64,000 nucleotides of DNA from contig CAKOTF010000002.1 in NCBI GenBank assembly GCA_934120045.1, forward strand, positions 62,001 to 126,000, in the 5' to 3' direction. Shown in pieces: positions 18,030 through 27,400 of this stretch (position 1 is its first letter; every line of letters begins with the position of its first letter). The notes below the pieces were generated by a model. The model had not been told where the DNA came from, ran no database searches, and saw only the letters and a list, made by a program, of their open reading frames with translations. Source of the stretch: an uncultured Clostridia bacterium. GTDB taxonomy: Bacteria; Bacillota; Clostridia; TANB77; CAG-508. Made by a program: the position numbers and the translations under genes.

Positions 18030-18269
18030 TTAAACATTTTCTTTTATGTAATCTACAACATCTCCAACTGTAACAACTTTTTCTGCATCAGCATCTGGAA
18101 TTTCTATATCGAATTCTTCTTCAAATGCCATAACTAATTCTACTATGTCTAAAGAATCAGCACCTAAATCATCAATAAAAGATGCTTCTAATGTAACAGC
18201 TGTATCAGCAACACCTAATCTATCAACAATTATTCCTTTTACTTTTTCAAATACTTCTTCTGAACTCAC
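18030..18269 (-). CDS. acpP: Acyl carrier protein
   Basis: 79 residues from a GTG at 18269, chosen because GGGGGTGA lies at proper distance; a TTG-initiated frame from 18290 would add seven residues that overlap that site. Carries fatty-acyl chains on phosphopantetheine at Ser in DDLGADSLDIVEL. Acidic helices and length are normal. Downstream of plsX, which uses acyl-ACP for phospholipid synthesis. Confidence 0.95.
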   Translation of the reverse strand: MSSEEVFEKVKGIIVDRLGVADTAVTLEASFIDDLGADSLDIVELVMAFEEEFDIEIPDADAEKVVTVGDVVDYIKENV

Positions 18270-18409
18270 TACAAGTTCACCCCCTCTCAATGTTAAATGA
18301 TATATTTCATTTAATTATTCAAATGTTTCTTTAACATTTATATTATATGTTTATTATTTTGTCAAGCATATTTGAATTTTTTTTATTTTTTATACTAACC
18401 ATTCAAAAT

Positions 18410-19435
18410 TTATGCTTTACCAATTTGTTCAAAGTGTTCTATCATCTTATCTACAGCCCTATTTTCAACAAATTTTTCAGCTTGCTTTATGGTAAATTCA
18501 AATAATTTTTCATCACTACTTCCATGTGCTTTTACAACTGGTTTTCTTACACCTAAGAATAATGCTCCTCCATATGACTTATAATCCATTGTTTTCTTAA
18601 ATCTATTAATAGCAGGTAAACATGGTATTGTTCCTATTTTTGCAAATATATTTTTAGTTAGGCTTTCAGATAATGTTCTTTTTACAAATTTTCCAAGACC
18701 CTCTGTTGTTTTTAAAAATACATTTCCAGTAAATCCATCTGTTACTATTGCATCAACATTTCCTGAAAATGCATCTCTTCCTTCAACATTTCCTATAAAA
18801 TTTATATCTAACTCCTCTGCTTTTTCTTTTAACAAATGATAACTTTCTTTTACAAGCTCATTTCCCTTTGTCTCTTCTGTCCCTATATTGAGTAATCCTA
18901 CTGCTGGTTTTTCAATTCCAAATGTATTTCTTAAATATATTGTAGACATTTGGGCAAACTGCAATAAATTAATTGGTTTACAATTAGTATTTGATCCAGA
19001 ATCTATTAATAATAATTGACTTTTATATGCTGGTAAGATTCCAGCTAATGCTGGTCTATCAATTCCTTTTATTCTTCCAACAATTAATGTCGCTCCTGCT
19101 AGTAAAGCACCTGAATTTCCAGCAGATATAAACACATCACCTTGATCTTCTTTTAACATTCTAAATCCAACTACCATTGATGAATCTTTTTTATGTTTTA
19201 TAGCATCTGTTGGTCCATCTTCCATTTCAATTGTTTCTGTTGCATTTTTTATTTTTAATCTATCTGAGATTTCTTCAATTTCTTTTCCAGTAAATTCTTT
19301 TATTTTATTTCTTATTACTTCTTCTTTACCTATCAATGTTATTGTTGCTTTTATTTGATTTATTGCTTTTAATGCTCCTTTTATATTAGCATCTGGCGCA
19401 TTATCTCCTCCCATAGCGTCTAGTAATATATTCAT
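18410..19435 (-). CDS. plsX: Phosphate acyltransferase PlsX
   Basis: 341 residues. Makes acyl-phosphate from acyl-ACP for the PlsX/PlsY phospholipid pathway. N-terminus LLDAMGGDNAPDANIKGAL and SAGNSGALLAGATLIVGRI are diagnostic. Forms a plsX-acpP gene pair with 140 bases between them; the usual rpmF or fabD neighbours are not here. Confidence 0.95.
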   Translation of the reverse strand: MNILLDAMGGDNAPDANIKGALKAINQIKATITLIGKEEVIRNKIKEFTGKEIEEISDRLKIKNATETIEMEDGPTDAIKHKKDSSMVVGFRMLKEDQGDVFISAGNSGALLAGATLIVGRIKGIDRPALAGILPAYKSQLLLIDSGSNTNCKPINLLQFAQMSTIYLRNTFGIEKPAVGLLNIGTEETKGNELVKESYHLLKEKAEELDINFIGNVEGRDAFSGNVDAIVTDGFTGNVFLKTTEGLGKFVKRTLSESLTKNIFAKIGTIPCLPAINRFKKTMDYKSYGGALFLGVRKPVVKAHGSSDEKLFEFTIKQAEKFVENRAVDKMIEHFEQIGKA

Positions 19436-19565
19436 TGTTTTATTTCCTTTCTTTTTATTTTGTTACTTATAATTATTCATGATATTTATATTTTATTATT
19501 GTTTTATTAAAATTGCAATAGATTACATTAATTTTTATTTCATATTAGAAACTATTTTTATACAA

Positions 19566-19625
19566 TAAAAAACTTTATAATAAATATTTAATCTGCTTTT
19601 TAACAGAAAATATTTATTATAAAGT
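19566..19625 (-). terminator. Long-stem terminator
   Basis: An 18-bp perfect stem (19572-19589 with 19608-19625); on the minus strand it ends in TTTTTTATTG. It closes the gene ending at 19632. Confidence 0.85.
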
Positions 19626-19631
19626 ATATTT

Positions 19632-20471
19632 TTATAGCAATATTATATCTTTTTCATTAGTATTACTTTTATTTCCATATGCAAAAATTACATATATAAC
19701 ATCATCTTCTCCAATAAAATATTCTGATATATTATCTAGTTTATAAATATCACTATTAGAATTTCTTTGATAAATTTTATATCCTAATTGAGAAAGTTCA
19801 TTAACTTTACTTTCTACACTCTTTATTTCTGATTTAATCTTATTTCCAGCATCTTGCCTTGTAATATTTTTAAAATTTAATAAATCTTCAAATGTAACTT
19901 CTTTTTGACTTGTTAAATTATAATTATATGTTTGAATAATTTCTCTTTGAGTGTTTTCTCCCTCTTTTAGTGTTGATCTTACAACTAATGATAATATATT
20001 ATTTGTAACATATGCACAATAATCAACATTATATATAATATTTTGACTTTGAGTACTTAAAATATTTTTAGCTTTTTGCTCAAATGTGTCTTTTATATCT
20101 TTATTAAACTTTTCTACAGTTTCATTTTTTATATTAATATATGGAATATTAACATCTAAATTATAGTCACTGACTTTATTATCTTTATTTTCATAACCTG
20201 TATAAACAATTTGTTTTGATTCATCTATCCTTGTTATTTTATATTCATTATTTTTTAGATAATTAACTTTATTAGTAAATATTTTTTCAAAATCTTCTTT
20301 ATATCTTTCTAATATACTTGTATCAATTTGAGGTTCTTTTGATGGTAAATTTTTTACAATTTGTATTACAACTGTTGCAATTACTGCAACAACACATATT
20401 GATATTATTATTATATACATTATTTTTAATTTTTTGTTTTTTTCACTTTCATCTTCTAATCTTAAATTCAT
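19632..20471 (-). CDS. Membrane-anchored protein with DUF4163/PdaC-like and DUF3298-like region
   Basis: 279 residues: short cytoplasmic tail, one membrane helix at about 17-39, then an extracytoplasmic domain. DYNLDVNIPYINIKN..VEKFN and the YCAYVTNNILSLVVRSTL..G..T...QTYNYNL segment, then TFEDLLNF, follow the DUF4163-DUF3298 arrangement seen in PdaC-type and anti-sigma-related surface proteins. No catalytic domain follows, so it is probably a binding or sensing module. It lies downstream of spoIIID in the same direction, which might place it in sporulation (inference). Confidence 0.6.
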   Translation of the reverse strand: MNLRLEDESEKNKKLKIMYIIIISICVVAVIATVVIQIVKNLPSKEPQIDTSILERYKEDFEKIFTNKVNYLKNNEYKITRIDESKQIVYTGYENKDNKVSDYNLDVNIPYINIKNETVEKFNKDIKDTFEQKAKNILSTQSQNIIYNVDYCAYVTNNILSLVVRSTLKEGENTQREIIQTYNYNLTSQKEVTFEDLLNFKNITRQDAGNKIKSEIKSVESKVNELSQLGYKIYQRNSNSDIYKLDNISEYFIGEDDVIYVIFAYGNKSNTNEKDIILL

Positions 20472-20534
20472 CTTTTTATGATTATTAGTTATATTCTAAT
20501 AATTTCTCCTTTCATTAGTAATTATATATAAATC

Positions 20535-20822
20535 TTATACTATTAACTTAGTATTGTCAATAGTTAATTTATGACTTTTTTCATATTTTGCTTTTGTTGC
20601 TAATCCTCCTCTTATATGTCTTTCAGCTTTATTTTCATTTAATATTTTTCTTACTTCTCTTGCTAATACTGGATTTATTTTTTTCAATCTTTCTGTTACA
20701 TCTTTGTGTACTGTACTTTTACTTATTCCAAATTTTTTCGCAGTACCTCTAACTGTATCTTTTGAATTTATTATATATTGTGCTAATTTTACTGCACGCT
20801 CATCTATCATAAAACTTTTCAC
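20535..20822 (-). CDS. spoIIID: Sporulation transcription regulator SpoIIID
   Basis: 95 residues from a GTG at 20822, preferred because GGGGGT stands six bases upstream and the product then begins MKSFMIDERAVKLAQY, like known SpoIIID starts. DNA-binding regulator of the mother-cell stage of sporulation. The helix-turn-helix is VRGTAKKFGISKSTVHKDV, followed by the ERLKKINP.LA.EV basic tail. Its presence means the organism descends from, and probably is, a spore former. Confidence 0.92.
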   Translation of the reverse strand: MKSFMIDERAVKLAQYIINSKDTVRGTAKKFGISKSTVHKDVTERLKKINPVLAREVRKILNENKAERHIRGGLATKAKYEKSHKLTIDNTKLIV

Positions 20823-20881
20823 ACGTCTACCCCCAAAACAAGAATACTTTTGTTTAATTGTATTCTTATAAGGGCTTTTTA

Positions 20882-20911
20882 GAACAAAAAACACTTACAG
20901 TGTAAGTGTTT
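20882..20911 (-). terminator. Terminator between the DnaB-like gene and spoIIID
   Basis: AACACTTAC pairs with GTAAGTGTT around a three-base loop; on the minus strand TTTTTTGTTC follows. It separates the upstream helicase-like gene from spoIIID. Confidence 0.8.
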
Positions 20912-20915
20912 TATA

Positions 20916-22766
20916 TTAATTTTTTACTTTTAATCTTAAGTATCCTAATTCTTTCCATTCATTATATGCTAAATTTAATTTAAATACTACTCTTGGCTTT
21001 GCACCAGCTCTATTTTTATCAACAACACAAGCATAATATCTTACATCTGGATTTTTGGATCTTTCCAAATTAAAACATTTTGTTGGTACTTCCTCATATG
21101 AATATTCATATAAATCTAGATCATCATTATGTATTTGTTTTATCAAACATAATGTATCCAAAACTTCTTTTACAGTTCTACATGCTGCCAAATCATTAAC
21201 ATCCAAATTTAGTGGCGATCTACTGCTTTCTGTTAATTGTAAAGATGATCCTATAAATATATTCAAATTTTGTGCTAAATTTGATAAAATTGTAGCTGTT
21301 TTCTTCAATTCCTCACTATTTCCTATGTTTTCAGTATCTGGCTTTAATGTATCATAAAACATATATTCAATTTTTTCTTTATAATAATAGTTTAATATTA
21401 TTTTTTCTAACTCATCATTTGTATGGTCTGTTATATTAACAAAAAATATTTGATTATCCTTCTGAGCCTGAATCCAATTTGTAACAGAAATAACATCTCT
21501 AAATTGTTGTGAACATTCTAATAATCTTTTTGTAAACTTTTCCATACTTTCATTTTCATATCTTAAAACATATCCATTCTCGTCTTTTTCAACATCTTTA
21601 TCTAAATCTGCTTTATATTTGAATTCTAGTATTTCTCCTTCTGTTATTCTTATTTTATATCCATGCAACTTTTGAATCTCTTCATTATTTACTATTGTTG
21701 TTATTAAACATAATTTCATCTTTTCTTCTGACATCTCATTTGATACTATTAAAACTTTCTTTCTATGTTTATATGCTATATATGCTGCAATATCTATTGT
21801 AAATCTACTTTTTCCTGAGTTTGATGGCATAGCATATGACATTGTTTCTCCTTTTCTAATCCCCTTAAAAACACTACTTAATATTGGGAATGGAAGTTCT
21901 AAACCAGAATTCAAATTATTTTCACCTGATAGTAAAAAATCTGTTACATTTGTACTTAAAATTGATCTTTTGAATTTTTCTGTTGTTGTTATTTGTACAA
22001 TTGCATCTTTTACCTCTTGAATTGTCATCATATCATATAATTCATAGTCGATTATTTCTTCAATTTGCTTTTTAGTTTCTTTTATTGGATTTGTCGTATA
22101 TCCTTTTCTGATTTCAAATAATTTTCTTAATTCAACATATACTTTTTCAAAATTTTTTCTACATTTCTTCCCCTCTTCTAATAATTTCTTTTTACTTTGA
22201 AAAATTTTATAATTTTCTTTTGCATAATTAAAATCATCTTTTGCAATTTGTGGTGCATATGCTTCACCTTCTGTGAAAAGAATACTTTTATATATATTCA
22301 ACAATAATGCACTTTCAAAATAACAATCTTTTTTTTCAATATAATACATTGAAATTGCCTTAGGATTAGCTAATAGTAAGCTTATATATATTTCTTCTAA
22401 CTTTTTATTAGATAATTTGCTTGGATATTCATAGTCTTCTTCCTCTTTTTCTTTTTCTAAATTATCCAATATTTTTTCCAATTTTGCTTTTTCATCTTCT
22501 TCATCAATTTGTCCACCATCTTCACTTCCTTCATCTTTTTTATCAATTTCAGCCTTTGTTTGTTCATTTTTAAACAAAACAGTTCCACTATCTTCTTTTA
22601 CTTTTGTGTTATTTTGATTTGTAACTTTTTTCAAGATTTCTAACATTTCAGCATATTTTTTTTGTTCTATTAGCTTCTTTATTTTTTCTATATCTTCTTT
22701 ATTTTCGTCTGTTACTTCAAGCATATCAACTAATTTTAATATTCTTTCAATTTTTTCTTCTTCCAT
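20916..22766 (-). CDS. DnaB-like RecA-fold ATPase with acidic coiled N-terminal region
   Basis: 616 residues. The N-terminal 130 residues are lysine/glutamate-rich and coil-like. About 115-280 is a helical region reminiscent of the DnaB N-terminal part. The C-terminal half has a P-loop (MPSNSGKSRF, about 312) followed by KKVLIVSNEMS, and a Walker B segment YMFYDTLKPD (about 472), then QLTES in the position of the DnaB QL sensor. Probably a divergent replicative-helicase-like or DNA-repair ATPase. Its long acidic extension and location next to dprA are unusual. Real substrate unknown. Confidence 0.55.
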   Translation of the reverse strand: MEEEKIERILKLVDMLEVTDENKEDIEKIKKLIEQKKYAEMLEILKKVTNQNNTKVKEDSGTVLFKNEQTKAEIDKKDEGSEDGGQIDEEDEKAKLEKILDNLEKEKEEEDYEYPSKLSNKKLEEIYISLLLANPKAISMYYIEKKDCYFESALLLNIYKSILFTEGEAYAPQIAKDDFNYAKENYKIFQSKKKLLEEGKKCRKNFEKVYVELRKLFEIRKGYTTNPIKETKKQIEEIIDYELYDMMTIQEVKDAIVQITTTEKFKRSILSTNVTDFLLSGENNLNSGLELPFPILSSVFKGIRKGETMSYAMPSNSGKSRFTIDIAAYIAYKHRKKVLIVSNEMSEEKMKLCLITTIVNNEEIQKLHGYKIRITEGEILEFKYKADLDKDVEKDENGYVLRYENESMEKFTKRLLECSQQFRDVISVTNWIQAQKDNQIFFVNITDHTNDELEKIILNYYYKEKIEYMFYDTLKPDTENIGNSEELKKTATILSNLAQNLNIFIGSSLQLTESSRSPLNLDVNDLAACRTVKEVLDTLCLIKQIHNDDLDLYEYSYEEVPTKCFNLERSKNPDVRYYACVVDKNRAGAKPRVVFKLNLAYNEWKELGYLRLKVKN

Positions 22767-22779
22767 TTTACACTCCTTT

Positions 22780-23448
22780 TTATAAATTACTGTTTAATAC
22801 ATCATTAATATCTGTAATTACATATGCTCCATCTTTTATTAATTTATTTGTTCCTATACTTTGTTTTTTGGTTATATCACCAGGTACTGCAAATATTTCT
22901 TTTCCTTGTTCAAGGGCTAAATTAGCCGTAATAATTGCCCCACTTCTTTCTCCTGCTTCAACAACAATTACTGCTTCTGCTAGTCCACTTATTATTCTAT
23001 TTCTTTGAGGAAAATTTGCTTTATTGGGCTTTGTATCATTTGGATATTCTGAAATAATACATCCACCTGTTTTTAAAATCTGACTAGCTAATATTCTATT
23101 TTGTTTAGGATATAATTCATTTATTCCACATCCTAATACAGCTATTGTTTTTCCAATAATTTTACTATTCTCCATATTAATTTTGACATTGCCTAAATGT
23201 GCATATGTATCTATTCCTAAAGCTAATCCACTTATAATATTAAATCCATTTTGTGTTAGTTCCTTTGAGAATTTGAACGAAATATTTTTTCCATACTTAG
23301 TGCAATCTCTGGTCCCAACTATAGCAATACCTTTATTGTTTAATATTTTTTTATTTCCAAGTACATATAATTTTAATGGCGGATTATATACATTTCTTAA
23401 CTTTTGTGGATATTCTTTTGATTCTATTGATATTTCTTCTATTTCTAT
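22780..23448 (-). CDS. dprA: DNA-processing protein DprA, short form with non-standard start
   Basis: About 222 residues. The Rossmann DprA core is complete: IVGTRDCTKYG, SGLALGIDTYAH, IAVLGCGINELYP, PQRNRIISGLA and AGERSGAIITA. DprA loads RecA on incoming single-stranded DNA. The N-terminal SAM domain and C-terminal winged helix are missing. The open frame extends upstream of the ATG at 23175 to 23454 but holds no ATG, GTG or TTG; the best start is an ATA at 23448 with AGGAG about ten bases ahead, overlapping the folD stop. Starting at 23175 would remove half of the conserved core, so I prefer the longer form. Confidence 0.75.
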   Translation of the reverse strand: MEIEEISIESKEYPQKLRNVYNPPLKLYVLGNKKILNNKGIAIVGTRDCTKYGKNISFKFSKELTQNGFNIISGLALGIDTYAHLGNVKINMENSKIIGKTIAVLGCGINELYPKQNRILASQILKTGGCIISEYPNDTKPNKANFPQRNRIISGLAEAVIVVEAGERSGAIITANLALEQGKEIFAVPGDITKKQSIGTNKLIKDGAYVITDINDVLNSNL

Positions 23449-24302
23449 AAAGTTTCACTCCTTTTATTTTGTAACTTCGTAGCTTTTATAACATTGTTCA
23501 TTAACATTGCTATTGTCATAGGTCCTACTCCCCCAGGAACAGGTGTTATATAACTTGCTTTTGAACTTACATTTTCAAAATCAACATCCCCAACTATTTT
23601 TCCATTTTCATTTCTATTTATTCCAACATCAATTACAACAGCTCCATCTTTTATCATATCTGCTGTAACAAATTTGGCTTTTCCTATTGCTGAAATTACA
23701 ATATCAGCATTTTTCGTATGTTCTTTTAAATCTTTAGTTTTTGAATGACATACTGTTACTGTAGCATTTTTGTTTAAACAGCATTGTATTAATGGCTTTC
23801 CAACTATATTACTTCTTCCTAAAATTGTGACATTCTTTCCTGTTAAATCAATATCATATTCTTCAAACATTTTCATAATTCCATATGGTGTACATGACAC
23901 AAATGTTTCTTGATTCAAACACAATTTTCCGACATTTATAGGATTAAATCCATCAACATCTTTTTCTGGCAATATAGTTCTAAATGCTTCATTTATATCT
24001 AAAGATTTGGGAATAGGACTTTGCAATAATATTCCATTAATTGATTTATCACAATTTAATTTTTGAATCAATTCAATTAATTCTTCTTGTTTTATATCAT
24101 TTCCTAGAAAATATTCTTCAAATCCTATTCCAATTTCTTGACATGCTTTACTTTTGTTTTTTACATATATTTGTGATGCTTTATCATCTCCAACCATAAT
24201 AACTGCAAGTTTTGGAAATGTCCCTTCCTTTTTTAAATTATCACATTCTATTTTTAATTTTTCTCTTGTTTTTCTAGCCAATTCTTTTCCATCTATTATC
24301 AT
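23445..24302 (-). CDS. folD: Methylenetetrahydrofolate dehydrogenase/cyclohydrolase
   Basis: 285 residues. Bifunctional enzyme of one-carbon metabolism in the cytoplasm. YVKNKSKACQEIGI carries the catalytic lysine, LLQSPIPK and DVDGFNPINVG line the folate site, and GRSNIVGKP binds the nicotinamide cofactor; PVPGGVGPMTIAML closes the protein. Complete. It overlaps the presumed dprA start. Confidence 0.95.
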   Translation of the reverse strand: MIIDGKELARKTREKLKIECDNLKKEGTFPKLAVIMVGDDKASQIYVKNKSKACQEIGIGFEEYFLGNDIKQEELIELIQKLNCDKSINGILLQSPIPKSLDINEAFRTILPEKDVDGFNPINVGKLCLNQETFVSCTPYGIMKMFEEYDIDLTGKNVTILGRSNIVGKPLIQCCLNKNATVTVCHSKTKDLKEHTKNADIVISAIGKAKFVTADMIKDGAVVIDVGINRNENGKIVGDVDFENVSSKASYITPVPGGVGPMTIAMLMNNVIKATKLQNKRSETL

Positions 24303-24382
24303 AATTTTCCCTCTCCTCAGTCAATTACTATTTAGATTTTATCTCATAAAACTTTATTTGTAAATAGTAAATTATTACTTTC

Positions 24383-24416
24383 AAAAAAATGAGAGCAATT
24401 ATCAATTGCCCCCATT
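24383..24416 (-). terminator. Terminator of the sigma/A2M operon
   Basis: On the minus strand AATGGGGGCAATT pairs with AATTGCTCTCATT (two G-U pairs), then seven T. Confidence 0.8.
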
Positions 24417-24420
24417 TTTA

Positions 24421-27400
24421 CTATTTAATATCTAAATCTAGTGAATTTGAAATATGATATATTCCATTTTGATTATTTACTATATTTTCAAATTTATAAT
24501 TTCCATCAAGTGTTACAATCAAAGGTATTTTTATACTTGAATATCCTTTTTGTTTATATACTGATATATAATCAATTGCATTATTCATTATCCAATATCC
24601 TTTTAAATTTTCTGTATTTGCTAATCTTAATGAATTTGGTAAAGCTATTCTTAATTCTTTAGCTTCTGTATCATTACAATTGATTTGTAAATATATTGTT
24701 GAATTCTTCTTCAAATTGCCTGTAATTTTTATTGACATATCTTCACTTATATTTTCTGATTCTATATTTTCTAATAATGTTTGATAATAATATCTTACAA
24801 CAATATTATTACTATTTGTTTCAAATTTTATTATATCTAAGTCTTTATTATTTATAATATATGATTTTACTGACATTCCGTTTAATTTTATTGTTTCATT
24901 TATATTTGAAGATATTATTTTTATTTCTTCTTCATTTGAAATATCTGTTTCATTATTTTGGAAGAATGATAATATTGCAAATCTTAAATATTCATCTTCT
25001 GGAGAATTTGCTATTAATTCATCAATAAGTTTACTAGAATTTTCTTTATTTATAAATGTTTCAATTATTGCAATAATTGATTTATATTCTTCTTTTTCTT
25101 CATTATTTAGTTCTATTTGATTATATAAATCTTTAGCATTTTGATAATCTCCCAAAAATTCTAATGATAATGTTACTAATAATTTATTATAATTTTCAAT
25201 ATCTTTTTCTTCTTTTAATTGTAATAAATCTGTTAATACAGTTTTTTGGTTAGCAGATGCTAATAAATATTGTTCAAATAAATTATTATCATCATTTATA
25301 AATGGATCTATATTTAAGCCTGAAATATAATCTTTTGCATAATATTGAATTAATGCTGTTAATACAATATCTGTATTTGCATTTTCTAGATTTTTTAAAT
25401 AATCTGTATAATTTTTTGTATCTCTATATTTAGCCATATTTATATTAACTTGATTATTTGAACTTCCATAATATTTTGTTCTTATTTTTTGAATTTCATT
25501 ATATGCTATTTGTGTATCTAACCTTTCTGTTAATGTATTTTCTATAAAATCAATATAGTCAATATATTTTTCCATATTTCTATTATAGATTTCTAATACT
25601 ATCGGATTTTTTGTTGGCTTTATTTCAGGAGTTTCATTAATATTTATTTTTGTATATTTCTTTACTTCTTGTGCAGATTCTATAATATTAATTGGATATG
25701 TTATTGCATCTTCCTGATTATTTCCACTTCCTCTTATTACAACATGATATGTTCCATAATCTAATTTTCCAAAGTTTACTGTTGTAATTGAATTTGTTGT
25801 TTCTTCAGCTTCTAATGTTTTATTTAATTCTTCTATTGTAAATTGATATTTTACATTATATTGTTCTGAAGCTATACTTGTTGCATTTAAAACTAAATCA
25901 TCTGTTGTTTTAACATTTCTTGGTTCTGTACTTTGAATAAAGAAATCTAATTTTGATGTTATATCAATTTTATTAACACCAACATATACATCTTCATTTG
26001 CTGAGTGAACTGTTACTCTATATGTTGTAACATTATCTGGTAGTTTAAATTTTACACTTGCCACTCCATTTGAATCTGTATATACAGTATCAAAATATGC
26101 TGTGTCTCCAAAATTTCCTCTTGTATCTCCACCACCACCTCCAAATCCATCTGGTTCTTTACTTATAAAATCAAAATAGCTTGAATATGTATATATTGGG
26201 TATTCTGGATCTTGGTATATTGTTGAAACAATTTCTGTTGAGTCTTCTTGTACTGCAAATACTGCTTCATTAACAACACTTATATTTACAAATGTTTTTA
26301 TAGGCTTATTATTATTTGTTGTTTTTATTGTTAAATTTACTTCATCACCAGGTTTATATTCTGTTTTATCTGATTTTATATCTATATCAACTTTTCTTGT
26401 TTCTTCATTAAAATCATAATAATATATTGGCATTCTATAAAATTTACCATTATAATAATATGCTGATGTTATTTTACATCCTGGGAAATCTTTTTCTTCA
26501 AATTTATATTCAATTTCACTCTTATCTGTTATCTTTGTAGTTAAAATATTTTCTTGTGCAGATATTAATAATAATTTTCCATTATTATCTATTTCTTGAT
26601 TTCCTTTATTTGCTATACTTTCAGATAAAGTAAATTTAGCTGTATCTCCTATATTAAAGTTTGTTACATCTGCCTTTAAGAAATATCTAAATATATCATA
26701 ATAATATGAAATATTTTGTTTATATGCTAATCTTCCTAAATTTGAGAAAAAGCCATATGAATATCCTAATTCTACATCTTTTTCATCTCTATATATGATT
26801 TTTTTGATTTCTATTTCTTTTCCGCTTCTATCTTGTAATTTGAATATTAGAGTATATGTATAACTATAAACTTCTGTATTATCCTTCATTTTCAAAGAAC
26901 TTACATCATAACTCATTTTACCATTTTTCATGTTTATTTCAGTAATTTTTTGTGTATTTTCTGTTATTACATAATCATATACTGGTTTATTTGTTTTTGT
27001 ATATTTATCAAGCTCATATTTTACAACTTTCTTTTCATTTCTACTTTCTTTTAAGTCTATCTCAACTGTTGTATTATATTCACCATCATATAATTCTTTT
27101 AGATCATAACTTACTTCCACTTCTTTATCTTTTTGTAATTTATATGCACTTAATTCATAATTACTTCCTGTATTATTAACTGTTGTATATATGTCTCTAT
27201 AAATTAATTCTACATCTTTTGTTGTAGCTGTATCATTATATTCTTCTAAATCTCCATTATATACTTCCATATACATATATGTTGTTATATATGTTTTTTC
27301 ATCATCTTTTTCTATATCTACTGAAAAATGTGCAATACCATTTTCATCTGTTTTTTCAAGTAATTCTTGTCCATTAAATCTTACAAGAACTTTTTTATTT

